Positions 50,787 to 60,312 of a stretch of 64,000 nucleotides of DNA are shown piece after piece (the first letter of the stretch is position 1; every line of letters starts with the position of its first letter). Made by a program: the position numbers and the translations under genes. Below the pieces are notes generated by a model. It was not told the DNA's origin and ran no database searches. It saw only the letters and a list, made by a program, of their open reading frames with translations. Source of the stretch: Halobellus sp. MBLA0158 (GTDB taxonomy: Archaea > Halobacteriota > Halobacteria > Halobacteriales > Haloferacaceae); the NCBI RefSeq assembly GCF_041477585.1, contig NZ_JBGNYA010000001.1, positions 2,666,001 to 2,730,000 of the forward strand. Reading direction: 5' to 3'.

Positions 50787-52029
50787 ATTCTCAACAACCG
50801 CGGCCCTGGAAACCGTCGTCGACGAGCGATCGCTCAGCGCCGCGGAGCAGACGATCACTGACCGACTGGGCGATGTCACGGTTCGGGTCGACGCACGGCC
50901 ACAGGCATCTGCTGACGGAGGTCAACAAACGACCCAGCAATTGGGTCGGGCTCCACAGCAGGGGCCGTCTGTGACGGGCGGTACGACGGCGTCCGAACCC
51001 GAGGGCGTTTCAAATATCCTCACTGCGCAGCTCGAGGTCCAGGAAGGGATCTACGAACTCGTCGAGGATATCGCAGATCAACAGGACGGTGGCCTGCTCG
51101 GCGGTACCGATATCTTCCAGACGCTCACCGAGACTGGCGCCGGTGCCGCAGGCGAGGTCGCAGGCGAATCTGCGGGTGCCGTCGCCGACGTCGTCGGGAG
51201 CGCTGCAGGCCCTGCGCTCGGTAGCGTGATCGGTGAGTCGCTGCGGAGTCTCTTTCCCGGTGGCGATGGTGGCTCCGTCGAGCTCACAAAACCCGGTTGG
51301 GTGCCGCTCGAAGTCACACGGCCCAGTTGGACGCCGTTGGCTGTTGATCGCCCTGAGTGGATACCGCTGTCGGTCGATGAGCCTGCCTGGAGTGTCACCG
51401 TCAGCGAGCCCAGCTGGAAGGTCGAGGTGGCGCGGCCGGACTGGAAAATCCCCGTAGCAAAGACGGGCCAGTCGATCAGCATTCAGCGGCCGGACTGGCT
51501 CGGATCGCTCACGGGAGGCCAACCGGACCAGTCATCCGGCGGTCAGACAGTCATCCGCCAAACGCGGTCGACGGGGAGACAGACCGGCACCGCTGACGTC
51601 CCAGGAAAGGGGCTCGCTGAAAGCGTCATTGAAGGCGCTGGAAAGGGGGGTGCTGCTGGAGCTGGCCTCGGTGTTGCGTTGGGCTTCGCAGGCGGACCAT
51701 TCGCTCCATTGTCAGTCCCAACTGGTGGCGTGGTCGGCGGCGCAGCCGGCGGCATCATCGGCGGCACAGCCGGCGCGATCGGCTACTTCGACCGGCGGTT
51801 CGAGGCAACGGGTGGCGGGCGATCGTCCGCAAGGCCAGTCACGAACGAGATCTCGATCGAGAACCGCCCGCGGTATGAGATCCGTGTCGACGGTCCCGAT
51901 CGGAATGAAATCCGACGCGCAGTTGAAGATGCACAACGCGACAACCTCCGCGAGCTGGAAAGTCGTCTCGATGATGTTGAACAACGCCTGGACCGGATGA
52001 AACGCGCTTTCGAGAGCGGGACGCTGTGA
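50779..52029 (+). CDS. Tape measure protein with Trp-repeat region
   Basis: 416 residues. N-terminal helices (LSAAEQTITDRLGDVTVRVD) precede a Gln/Gly-rich segment, then VSNILTAQLEVQEGIYELVE and a Gly/Ala-rich hydrophobic stretch (EVAGESAGAVADVVGSAAGP). Residues 171-240 form seven Pro-x-Trp units, and a second Gly-rich hydrophobic region (about 290-340, GAGLGVALGFAGG) suits membrane insertion. The C-terminus is a coiled coil (LRELESRLDDVEQRLDRMKR). Short for a tape measure; at about 0.15 nm per residue it predicts a tail of roughly 60 nm. It starts within the T-frame stop. Confidence 0.78.
   Translation: MSEFSTTAALETVVDERSLSAAEQTITDRLGDVTVRVDARPQASADGGQQTTQQLGRAPQQGPSVTGGTTASEPEGVSNILTAQLEVQEGIYELVEDIADQQDGGLLGGTDIFQTLTETGAGAAGEVAGESAGAVADVVGSAAGPALGSVIGESLRSLFPGGDGGSVELTKPGWVPLEVTRPSWTPLAVDRPEWIPLSVDEPAWSVTVSEPSWKVEVARPDWKIPVAKTGQSISIQRPDWLGSLTGGQPDQSSGGQTVIRQTRSTGRQTGTADVPGKGLAESVIEGAGKGGAAGAGLGVALGFAGGPFAPLSVPTGGVVGGAAGGIIGGTAGAIGYFDRRFEATGGGRSSARPVTNEISIENRPRYEIRVDGPDRNEIRRAVEDAQRDNLRELESRLDDVEQRLDRMKRAFESGTL
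51289..51498 (+). repeat. Seven Pro-x-Trp repeats encoded in the tape measure gene
   Basis: In protein terms residues 171-240: KPGWVPLEVT, RPSWTPLAVD, RPEWIPLSVD, EPAWSVTVSE, PSWKVEVA, RPDWKIPVAK and a last RPDW after TGQSISIQ. The unit is about ten residues with Pro-x-Trp fixed and alternating hydrophobic positions. Confidence 0.8.
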
Positions 52030-52037
52030 CGCTGTAG

Positions 52038-52646
52038 TCACGGTGTATGCAGCAGTCGGATGTGGCCAGCGGCCAGCCCCAGGACCGCTCCAGTAAAGTG
52101 CGCCAGCAATGCGCTGCCTGGCGCGCTCCACTCGACAGTGAGCCACGTCGCGATGATCGCTACCACGATGATCACGACCCGAGCGGACAGATTCAGCCAG
52201 CCAGTCACAACCTGCGAGATCGAGTTCGACGTCAGCACGTAGCCGACCAGCGCGAACGCGGCGCCACTGGATCCTAACACCGCTAGCGGCGTGCCCATCG
52301 CGTAAGCGACGACCACCTGGACGGCACCGGCAATTGCACCGGTCGCCACGAAGAACAGGTGGAACCGGATCGCTGTCGTCGACCACACGACGATCCCGCC
52401 AGCGAGCGCGATCATCACGGCGTTCGCGAAGAGATGCCCTGGGCCGAGGTGTGCGTAGACACTCGTCACCAGTGCCCACGGCCGACTTTCGATAGGGATC
52501 GCGAGGACGAACAGTCGCCCCAGTCCGACGATCGTTGCAGCCCACGTCGCGACCGAGACGAGCGTCATCACGCCGAGCGTCTGGACAACGGGGTTGCGGA
52601 CGATCGCTCCAACCATCGTCTCGTCAGCGGGCGATTCGGCGGCCAT
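52038..52646 (-). CDS. Rhomboid-family intramembrane serine protease
   Basis: 202 residues with six hydrophobic helices. The rhomboid signature is complete: GHLFANA with H71 and N75, catalytic S127 in LGSSGAAFALVGY (GxSG), and H183 in AHFTGAVLGLAAGH. It cleaves transmembrane helices of other proteins. It lies on the minus strand between the tape measure and the next tail gene, 8 bp from the tape measure stop, and should have its own promoter (TATA-like TTTTACGC near 52,670). An unexpected passenger gene in a virion operon. Confidence 0.88.
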   Translation of the reverse strand: MAAESPADETMVGAIVRNPVVQTLGVMTLVSVATWAATIVGLGRLFVLAIPIESRPWALVTSVYAHLGPGHLFANAVMIALAGGIVVWSTTAIRFHLFFVATGAIAGAVQVVVAYAMGTPLAVLGSSGAAFALVGYVLTSNSISQVVTGWLNLSARVVIIVVAIIATWLTVEWSAPGSALLAHFTGAVLGLAAGHIRLLHTP

Positions 52647-52709
52647 ATGCAGACCTCGGAAGCGTCGTAGCGTAAAACCACTGCCACGGACACATCAGAT
52701 TTCATACGA

Positions 52710-53324
52710 ATGGTAGAACGACTGAGTGGTGCTGTACTCGAGATCACGGCCTCCATCGCCGGCACTGACCGGACTGGTATCTTCGAACTTCGGAAAGACT
52801 TCGAGCCAGAACCGGAACTCACCCGCCGATTCGTCGTCGGACCAGTAGGTGAGATCGGCGCCCGCCTGCTCAATATCCCGACCAACGAGGGTGGAAAACG
52901 CCGTCCGTACACCATCGATGCTGGCGGCGGAAAGCTGGCCTACACCTTCCGTGTCTCGCTCTCTGAGACGCCCCATAACAGCTCCTACCTGCAGATGGGT
53001 GACACGGGTGACGAGACACAACTCACCGTCGGTGACGCGACCGGCCAGTCAGCGAGAGATCAACTCGATGTCTTCCTCGAATACGCAACCGAAGCTACGA
53101 CCGACTCCGTCTCGCCGGCGACACTCCACATCGGCCACCACCACGACGGGACGTACTCGGAATCCGGCGATCCAGGGCTGTATGAGTCGCCACGTACCGT
53201 CTATATCCCTGAGACACGAGTCGTAGGATCCTCCGAAGAACCCTCCTCTGTCGATCTGTCGGTGACGTGCGTCCTCGCCGGTTCGCTCGATGAGGCAACC
53301 GACGCCGCTCAGCAACTCGGATGA
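52710..53324 (+). CDS. Tail protein after the tape measure (Dit-like position)
   Basis: 204 residues, mostly beta: LSGAVLEITASIAGTDRTGI, GKLAYTFRVSLSETPHNSSY, DETQLTVGDATGQSARDQLD and SVDLSVTCVLAGSLDEATDA. A His pair (HIGHHHDGT) is present. Siphoviruses place distal tail and tail-tip genes here. Assigned by position; no motif. It overlaps the next gene by 4 bp. Confidence 0.55.
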   Translation: MVERLSGAVLEITASIAGTDRTGIFELRKDFEPEPELTRRFVVGPVGEIGARLLNIPTNEGGKRRPYTIDAGGGKLAYTFRVSLSETPHNSSYLQMGDTGDETQLTVGDATGQSARDQLDVFLEYATEATTDSVSPATLHIGHHHDGTYSESGDPGLYESPRTVYIPETRVVGSSEEPSSVDLSVTCVLAGSLDEATDAAQQLG

Positions 53325-54481
53325 CTATGACCTGGAGACTCTACCGGCTCATCGTTCGCAACGAGAGTGTTCTCCGTCGCGGACGTGGTCTGGAACGGAA
53401 CACGGCCGCGATCTCAAAGCTCACCGGACAATCAACATCGGAACCCATCTCACTGGCGCCAGGTGAGATCCGCTTCGAGTTCCTCCGGTCTGGCAAGCTC
53501 GCCGCAAAGCTCGCCCGCGAAGCCGAGGAACTGTTCGACGCCCAGGGGTACGAACACGTCCCGCTGTTCTCGACAGCCAGTGAAACGAAGACGGACGGTT
53601 ACTACGTCCTCAAATCGGCCGACGAGCGGCCGCTTGATCCGGCATCGGAACGAGTTCATCGCATCGACGGCGTCCTCCGTCACGCAGGCACTCGGCAATC
53701 CCACCTGCGCACCGTCGAGATCACCGTCGACACCGTCGACAATCCACTCGGTACGACCGAAGAGGCCTACGTCGGTGTGCCGGCGACGGCAACCCTGACG
53801 CGCTGGTACGACTACTCGGGCCACACACTCACCCAGGCGACACCTGCCCAGACCGTCGCGACCGAGTATGGCGATGTCGAACTCTACGACGTCGCGTCAG
53901 CACCTTCGACGACGTCGGCGGCATTGACCTACGATCTCCCCTACGCCGACCAAGGCGCGGCCGACGTCCGTGTGTGGGACGATCGTGAGACCGACCTCGC
54001 CTCGAAGACCGACGCGGAGGGCATCGTCCAGTGGGGGCGCGTCTTCACGAGCTCACACGAGTACCAGGGTCGGCCGATCGTCTCGAATGCTCGCCTGCGC
54101 GTGCTGTTCGATCCGGATCCCACGGCCCAGCCGGGACTGCAGGCCGAGCGTTGGGATGCGGCGAACAGCCAGTGGAGTGCTGTCGCGCTCGCGCCGAACG
54201 GCAACCCCGACGGGTGGGCGCTCATCGACGCGGACGTCGTCACGATCGGCCCCGCGGCCGTGGACGCCCAGCTGCTGTTCCGTGCCGATGACGGCACCGA
54301 GGCGCCGCTCAACGCGCGGCTCTCGCGTGGCGACGACGTCCTCTTGTTCGAGTCGCCGCCGAACGCCAGCGACCAGACGCCCGTCACTCTCCAAGACCTC
54401 GTCAGCCCGATTGCCTCCGACCGGCTGCAGACGGCCGGGGAGTCTCTGGGGCTTCGCGCGAGAGAGGAGGTGCGGCGATAG
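53321..54481 (+). CDS. Tail tip/baseplate-like protein
   Basis: 386 residues. N-terminal basic-helical part (LYRLIVRNESVLRRGRGLER), central strands (HLRTVEITVDTVDNPLGTTE), a Thr-rich beta region (LTRWYDYSGHTLTQATPAQT) and a C-terminal beta domain (LLFRADDGTEAPLNARLSRG). Joins directly to the giant tail gene. Probable distal tail or baseplate component by order. Confidence 0.55.
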   Translation: MTMTWRLYRLIVRNESVLRRGRGLERNTAAISKLTGQSTSEPISLAPGEIRFEFLRSGKLAAKLAREAEELFDAQGYEHVPLFSTASETKTDGYYVLKSADERPLDPASERVHRIDGVLRHAGTRQSHLRTVEITVDTVDNPLGTTEEAYVGVPATATLTRWYDYSGHTLTQATPAQTVATEYGDVELYDVASAPSTTSAALTYDLPYADQGAADVRVWDDRETDLASKTDAEGIVQWGRVFTSSHEYQGRPIVSNARLRVLFDPDPTAQPGLQAERWDAANSQWSAVALAPNGNPDGWALIDADVVTIGPAAVDAQLLFRADDGTEAPLNARLSRGDDVLLFESPPNASDQTPVTLQDLVSPIASDRLQTAGESLGLRAREEVRR

Positions 54482-57400
54482 ATGACGACCGAGACGTTCA
54501 CCTCCGATACCGATTGGACGATTCCGGACAGCGTCGATACGGTGCAGATTGTCTGCCGTGGTGGTGCGGGCGGCGATGGATCGACGAGTGGCGGCTACTC
54601 TACGTCATCGGCTGCCGGTGGCGACGGTGGAACCGTTACCGCCGAACTGGACGTCACGTCCTACTCAACGCTATATATCCGAATCGGAGGGGGTGGCGGC
54701 GGGCCAAGTATCAACTTCGGCGACGCAGCCGGCGGCAACGGCGGCAACTACGCGTCGGTTCGCGCCGGGGGCACGGCATTTACCGATACCAAACTCCTCG
54801 CGGGGGGCGGGGGCGGCGGCGGGGCTGCCTGGGTGTCTGATGGTGATTGGTCGCCCGAAACCGGATCGGGTGCGGGTGGCGACGGGGGCGCGTCGCCAAC
54901 CGCCGGAGCGGATGCGACTACCCCGCGGCTGGATCCGACCGCACAAGGCGGCACCGCCGATGCCACTGGGTCAGGAAGTGGCGGTAATGGCGGATCAGTA
55001 GATGTCGCAGTTGACGGCGGCCACGACGTCCGCGCCGCGGGTGGTGGGGGCGGCGGCGGGTACTACGGGGGCGCCGGCGGTGAGGCGACGCAAGGCGGCC
55101 CAACCGTCGGTGAGAACAGCGGTGGAGCAGGTGGCGGCGGTGGCGCAAACTACGTGACTGGCTCCGCGACCAACGTCTCCCAGACGACTGGCACCAGCAC
55201 CGACGTAGCACAAGTCGAAATCACGTATACCGATCGAGTTGATGATCTCCAAGCTACCGGTGACCAAGGTGACGCAGTGCTGTCGTGGTCTGCAGTGTCT
55301 GAGACTGATGGTTATCGAGTTCTGCGGTCAGAAACCTCATCCCCTGGTGCTGGTAGCTTCACCCAGATCGCGGATCTCGCTCCGGGAACGACCTCGTATA
55401 CAGACACGGACGCCGAGGTCGGCGAGTTCTACTATTACTACCGAATCGAGACGTACGACTCGTTGGATTCACGGCAGTCGAACGAAGCCAGTCTCGAAGT
55501 CGTCTTGGCTGACACGCAGATTGATGAGGCGCGACGCGTCGCTGCGGCCGACATTGAGCTGACGTGGTCAAAGGCCGACGCCAAATCAAGCGGTGGATGG
55601 GAAATTTACCGTGCGACCTCATCGGGCACACTCGGTTCTCAGGTCTTTTCCACGACAGATCCTTCGGTCTCGTCGTATACGGATACAGTTCCGGATAGTG
55701 AGGGATCCTACTTCTATACGCTTCGACGGTATACTGATACCGCCGAATCCGATAGCGATCAAATCGGTGGTCCAATACCCGACTCGCCGTCTGATGTGGC
55801 AGTCACGTCGACGGCACCGGAGCAACTCTCGATATCGTGGACTGACAACGCGACGACCGAAGACAGCTATCGTGTGTTCACCTCTCGCGATGGCGGTGCG
55901 ACGTGGACACAGCAGAGCAGTCTGCCGGCAGACTCTGAGTCGGAGACAATCAGCGGCCTGCTCAACGGCGAGGAGTATACGATCCGCGTCGATGCGTACA
56001 CCGGGATCAGCGCCGGTAGCACTGCGGTCGGGACGACAGAGATCCCGGATGTCGGCCAGCCCACGCTCGATAATGGCGTTGAGGATGAGATCACAGCGAC
56101 GTGGAGTGACGTCCTCAACTACGGCTCCTACGACGTCCAACTTCGGGAAAGCATCAACCCGCTGGTCGTGGGGAGCACGGGAACAGAAACCCTCGCAAGC
56201 GATCAGCAGTCCAGCTGGGTGGAGTGGGAAGATGGTGGCGAGCTGGTTATCGACGACGGAGTCTCGCTGTCGCTAACCGAGAGTGAGTCCGTAACCGTTC
56301 CTGAGAGTGATACAAACTACACGTTCGGCGGACTCGAGGACGGTGAAAAGTACGTTGTTCGCATCCGGACGCGAACTGAGCACCGGACTGGAGCGTGGAC
56401 TGATCCGGTCGCGGTCACGACGGCCTTCCCAACGCCCGCGAACGTAAGCGTCGTCTCGACGTCGTCGACAACCGCGACAGTCGGCTGGGACGATCAGGCT
56501 GACAACGAGGACGGCTTTCGTGCGTACGTCGCCGAGAAGCGCTTTGGATCCTTCGGGACGGACCAACTGTACGAGACGCTGGAAGCCAACGTTGAGCAGG
56601 TGACACTCGATTTACGTCCCGACACGACCTACCGCGTGACGATCGAGGCGTTCACCGAGGACGCGACAGTCGATGCGTCGACGACGCTGACGACCGACCC
56701 GCCAGCGGTCTCCACCGGTGCCGCCGGTCGTGTGCCAGCGCAGGGCCCCTACCTTGAGGTCGACCACCCGAGCAACGGCCGGACCCTCACGCCCTCGATC
56801 GTCGGCGAGGTTGCTCCTCCGCGAGCCCTGATGGAACTGCCGACGACGCGCGTCCCGGTCGCCGGCGACAAGTGGACCGACGACACCTGGATCGGGGCCG
56901 ACTGCCGGCTGTGGATCGACGGCCATCGCCAGCCGGTCGAGTCGCTGGTCCGCCCCGTCCAGACGCCCGAGGGCGCCGAGTTAGAACTCCGCGGCGGGGA
57001 GGCGCTGCTCAAGCGGGTCGAAAAGAGTGTCATCGAGCAGGAGGCGGACAGCTTCGTTCGTGATCTCCTGCAGACCGAGGCGTCGGGAATCGCCCAGACC
57101 GTCGACGACCCGCAGTCGACGATCTCCTCGGACACGTTCGTCCAGGGGGCCGATACCGACACGGAGTGGACCGATCGGATCCCGGCGGCACCGTTCGGCG
57201 ACTCTGATCCACGGATGATCACCCCCAGTGGAGAGCTCGGGACCGATCGGATCGCCGCCTTCCAGGAGGCCGAAAGCGAGTTCACCATCAGATCAGGCAC
57301 GAGTCTTCTCGCCGGCGATCCGCTGTCCCACGGCGAGGGACTCAACATTTCGTCGCCCGGTGACTCCGTCAAATTCAATTTCCTTAGCGATCTCGACAAC

Positions 57401-58891
57401 CACCTCGAATACCCGATTCCGGCCAGCCGAAGTGAGTTCGCTGTCCGTGTTGGGTACTTAGGCGATACTCATCCCGGATTCGAGCTCAAGGTCGACGGTA
57501 CCGTCATCGAGACCGTCGTTGCCGACGCGCCGATCTTCGGGAACCAGGACACCCAGACGCTGGAGTTAGAGTGGACCGATATCGGCGGATCTGATGCTCT
57601 CGGTGACCTCGCTGCTGGCGATCACTCCCTAACGATCGAGATCACCGAGGCAGCCTCAGACGGCTCAGCACTGACCGTCGACTGCGGCACGATCTTCGAT
57701 TCGGACTGGACCTCACGAACCGACGAGACGCTCACGAGTGGCGAGCCCGTCTCCTATCCGCGTCTCCATCCCGATGCGATCGACGTCATCACCGACGATG
57801 CGGAGACCATTCGGCAGGTCGTCGGTGGGGAAGCCACCTCGACGTGGAACAACACGCTGCGGAACCAGGCGATCGCGATCAGCAACGACCAGGGTGCTAA
57901 CTGGATCGAGGCGACAAACTCTGAGAGAGTCGAGGGTTCCTTCCAGTCCGGGACGACAAACATCCGCGCCCGATTCACGCTCTCGAACTACGCGACGTCG
58001 TCGTCGACAGAGCCCAAGTACAACGAAGGCCAGACGGTCGACCTCTACGATCTGTACGCCGACCTCGACGACGCGCCGATCCTCGTCGATCAGGTCTTCG
58101 ACGGCAAACTCAAGACCGTCATCACGGAAGTCGCAGACTTCGCAGATGCGTTCTGGGAGGTTCAGTGGGACGAGGCGGCTGGCTCCCAATCCGTCGAGTG
58201 GACGTTCCCCAACCTGCGGACTGCCGAGGGCGACGCGTCACTCATCAACTTCGAGACGTCCGTCGACGAGACCAGCATCACGGAGAAGGCCGTCGTCTAT
58301 GGTACGAGCCAGACCGTTCGCGACGAGTCCGTGACGCTCCAGCACGACACCGCTGTTGCGCTTGAGGAGCAGTACAATCAGCCCGCGGAAATCACCGTCC
58401 GGAGTGCGCCGGACGGAGCCACGACCTACGAGCGCGGGACTGACTACACCTACGACCCACAGCCCGGTGAGGTAACGGCGCTGTCGACCGGCTCAATCAG
58501 TGACGGTGAGACGGTGCTCGTGGACTACGTGACGCGTGTCCGAGGCACCTACTCGCTGCCGAGCTGGGATGGCGATGAGACAGTTGCCCGGACGAAGCCG
58601 GTTCCAGCCGCAACCACGGACCGATCGGCAGAGACCGCGGCCCGAATTTTGGTCCAGCAGACGTCCGAGCCGATCCACTCCGCGTCGGTGACGATCGAGG
58701 AACTACCCGTCCAGTGGGGGCTCGTCGAGATGGTGTCGTTCGTTGAGTTACCGACCGACGAGACCTACGAAATCTACTCGATCGAGCAGGGCGAGGGCAC
58801 GCTTCAGTTGCAACTCGGCACGCGTGATACCGTCACCGAGGTCGTCGACGACCTGCAGAGTCGGTTGGAGGCGACGGCGGCGAAAGTCTGA
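54482..58891 (+). CDS. Giant tail-tip/fibre protein: Gly-rich domain plus fibronectin III repeats
   Basis: 1,469 residues. About 15-240 form a glycine-rich domain (runs such as GGGGGGPSINFGDAAGGNGG and AGGGGGGGYYGGAGGEA) of the kind seen in phage receptor-binding proteins. About 245-745 contain five or six fibronectin type III-like repeats, each ending in an S-Y-T-D-T or equivalent strand pair (VLSWSAVSETDGYRVLRSET; ISWTDNATTEDSYRVFTSRD; VGWDDQADNEDGFRAYVAEK). The last about 700 residues are beta-rich, include LELRGGEALLKRVEKSVIEQ, and may be the baseplate hub. This is the largest virion protein and the likely host-contact element. Confidence 0.8.
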   Translation: MTTETFTSDTDWTIPDSVDTVQIVCRGGAGGDGSTSGGYSTSSAAGGDGGTVTAELDVTSYSTLYIRIGGGGGGPSINFGDAAGGNGGNYASVRAGGTAFTDTKLLAGGGGGGGAAWVSDGDWSPETGSGAGGDGGASPTAGADATTPRLDPTAQGGTADATGSGSGGNGGSVDVAVDGGHDVRAAGGGGGGGYYGGAGGEATQGGPTVGENSGGAGGGGGANYVTGSATNVSQTTGTSTDVAQVEITYTDRVDDLQATGDQGDAVLSWSAVSETDGYRVLRSETSSPGAGSFTQIADLAPGTTSYTDTDAEVGEFYYYYRIETYDSLDSRQSNEASLEVVLADTQIDEARRVAAADIELTWSKADAKSSGGWEIYRATSSGTLGSQVFSTTDPSVSSYTDTVPDSEGSYFYTLRRYTDTAESDSDQIGGPIPDSPSDVAVTSTAPEQLSISWTDNATTEDSYRVFTSRDGGATWTQQSSLPADSESETISGLLNGEEYTIRVDAYTGISAGSTAVGTTEIPDVGQPTLDNGVEDEITATWSDVLNYGSYDVQLRESINPLVVGSTGTETLASDQQSSWVEWEDGGELVIDDGVSLSLTESESVTVPESDTNYTFGGLEDGEKYVVRIRTRTEHRTGAWTDPVAVTTAFPTPANVSVVSTSSTTATVGWDDQADNEDGFRAYVAEKRFGSFGTDQLYETLEANVEQVTLDLRPDTTYRVTIEAFTEDATVDASTTLTTDPPAVSTGAAGRVPAQGPYLEVDHPSNGRTLTPSIVGEVAPPRALMELPTTRVPVAGDKWTDDTWIGADCRLWIDGHRQPVESLVRPVQTPEGAELELRGGEALLKRVEKSVIEQEADSFVRDLLQTEASGIAQTVDDPQSTISSDTFVQGADTDTEWTDRIPAAPFGDSDPRMITPSGELGTDRIAAFQEAESEFTIRSGTSLLAGDPLSHGEGLNISSPGDSVKFNFLSDLDNHLEYPIPASRSEFAVRVGYLGDTHPGFELKVDGTVIETVVADAPIFGNQDTQTLELEWTDIGGSDALGDLAAGDHSLTIEITEAASDGSALTVDCGTIFDSDWTSRTDETLTSGEPVSYPRLHPDAIDVITDDAETIRQVVGGEATSTWNNTLRNQAIAISNDQGANWIEATNSERVEGSFQSGTTNIRARFTLSNYATSSSTEPKYNEGQTVDLYDLYADLDDAPILVDQVFDGKLKTVITEVADFADAFWEVQWDEAAGSQSVEWTFPNLRTAEGDASLINFETSVDETSITEKAVVYGTSQTVRDESVTLQHDTAVALEEQYNQPAEITVRSAPDGATTYERGTDYTYDPQPGEVTALSTGSISDGETVLVDYVTRVRGTYSLPSWDGDETVARTKPVPAATTDRSAETAARILVQQTSEPIHSASVTIEELPVQWGLVEMVSFVELPTDETYEIYSIEQGEGTLQLQLGTRDTVTEVVDDLQSRLEATAAKV

Positions 58892-58909
58892 GACGCAGGC
58901 GAAAAGTCG

Positions 58910-59317
58910 ATGACGTCCGCGGGCACCGAGATCCAGAGTCCGCACGGACTGCTCTTGGAGGCCACTATGGTACAAAAACAATCCACGACCGACCGCACCG
59001 ACCAACCAATCGACACCGACGGCGAGATCATAGCGAAAGCCTACACACCCGGGAACCCGATCGTCTCACTCAATATTGAGGCGACGGCGGACGCAAGCTA
59101 TGCGCTCGACGTCGCTCCCGAGGTCGACGACTCGAATCCACCGACGGACGAGTCGGCCTGGTTCGACGCCGAGGAGACGTACGACCAAGCCGACGAGCCG
59201 GATCCGCAGGACATCCGCGATACGTTCATCGCCGGCGACGGCTGGCTCCGCATCCGCGTGACTGACCCTGCAGCCGACGGGGAGACGGCCGACGTCACGA
59301 TCCAGCAGGCACACTAA
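58910..59317 (+). CDS. Tail-associated protein
   Basis: 135 residues from ATG 58,910; an ATG at 58,967 (MVQKQSTTDRTDQP) is an alternative start. Strands NPIVSLNIEATADASYALDV and DGWLRIRVTDPAADGETADV. Small beta protein after the giant tail gene. By position a fibre or tip accessory. An AGGAGG-like site follows its stop, before the next tiny gene. Confidence 0.6.
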   Translation: MTSAGTEIQSPHGLLLEATMVQKQSTTDRTDQPIDTDGEIIAKAYTPGNPIVSLNIEATADASYALDVAPEVDDSNPPTDESAWFDAEETYDQADEPDPQDIRDTFIAGDGWLRIRVTDPAADGETADVTIQQAH

Positions 59318-59330
59318 CAGGAGGCACACG

Positions 59331-59444
59331 ATGGGAATACTCAGAAGACTGAGGGAATGGCGCGAACGGAAGGACGGCACGCTCGAAGGCCCAGCGATCG
59401 AGACGGACGAGATCGTGCTGGAAGATAGTTCAGGAGGTAACTAA
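59331..59444 (+). CDS. Tiny tail-region protein
   Basis: 37 residues: MGILRRLREWRERKDGTLEG, then PAIETDEIVLEDSSGGN. A purine-rich ribosome-binding site (GGAGGC) lies 10 bases before the ATG. Its stop is immediately followed by the start of the next gene. Basic N-terminus, acidic C-terminus. Unknown. Confidence 0.55.
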   Translation: MGILRRLREWRERKDGTLEGPAIETDEIVLEDSSGGN

Positions 59445-60050
59445 ATGACGAAAGTCAAACTCGTCAACGAGAACGGTGTCATCAAAGGAATAGATCCGGA
59501 TACTGGTAATGAGGTCCCGATCGAGTTCGCAGACGGAGTCTTCGATTCGATCAGTGCAAACGAGGTAACGAACGGAAACCTAAGACAGAAAACCGTCACG
59601 ACGGGCACCGTCACACAAGCGGGCGATATCCTTAGTATATCTGTCCCTGGCACGGACTTTGACGCCTACCGATTAAAGATCCCAACGCTTGATGTTGACG
59701 CTGGATCGGCGGAAGCCCAACTCGCTATGCGGATCAATCAGGACTCAGGCCCTAACTATGAGTATCTCTCAACGACTGGCGATACGCATTGGGAATTTGC
59801 GCAAAATCCTGAAAACGTCTCGGGATATTTACAGTTCCCGGCAACTTGGACGGCAGATCAAGTGGACTATGTTGTGACACACGCCATCGGCACGCGAGAC
59901 GGCGATTACGGGAGTTTAGTCTATGTTGGGGACCCGCAACACCCCCCGCTGTCAACAATTGAGATCAGCGAGTCGGGCACATTTGACAATGGACTGCCCA
60001 ATACAGTCCGGGAGATCAAATATGCCCTTGTGGGGCTGGAGGTCGTCTAA
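59445..60050 (+). CDS. Fibre-like or receptor-binding accessory protein
   Basis: 201 residues. MTKVKLVNENGVIKGIDPDT is followed by beta strands (RLKIPTLDVDAGSAEAQLAM; YVVTHAIGTRDGDYGSLVYV; VREIKYALVGLEVV). Base composition is clearly more AT-rich than the tail genes before it, with AT-ending codons. That suggests recent exchange at the fibre locus, as is typical for host-range genes. Function inferred by position. Confidence 0.6.
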   Translation: MTKVKLVNENGVIKGIDPDTGNEVPIEFADGVFDSISANEVTNGNLRQKTVTTGTVTQAGDILSISVPGTDFDAYRLKIPTLDVDAGSAEAQLAMRINQDSGPNYEYLSTTGDTHWEFAQNPENVSGYLQFPATWTADQVDYVVTHAIGTRDGDYGSLVYVGDPQHPPLSTIEISESGTFDNGLPNTVREIKYALVGLEVV

Positions 60051-60232
60051 TGACGCTGATTAAGCGCGTTGCGGATGACGAGTATCGGCTTATCGGCTCT
60101 GACGGACAGACAATCACGACCTACGAGACGACAAAAATGGTCCATCCAGATGATTGGATAGCAGACGCCCGTAACGCAGGGGAGGCAGTTTACGGCCCCT
60201 ATGATTGGGAGTATGTAGATGATCGACAGTGA
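60050..60232 (+). CDS. Small tail-end protein
   Basis: 60 residues (MTLIKRVADDEYRLIGSDGQ). A short beta-rich start (TYETTKMVHPDDWIADARNA) and an acidic end. It overlaps the fibre-like gene by one base and shares its AT-rich composition; last plus-strand gene of the late operon. Confidence 0.55.
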   Translation: MTLIKRVADDEYRLIGSDGQTITTYETTKMVHPDDWIADARNAGEAVYGPYDWEYVDDRQ

Positions 60233-60312
60233 CGTGAGCCTGAGCACTGTTTCTCCAGCGAGCGCCTGAAAGAAAGATCGCGAAAAAAGATACGCAGACC
60301 GACCAGTCGTGA

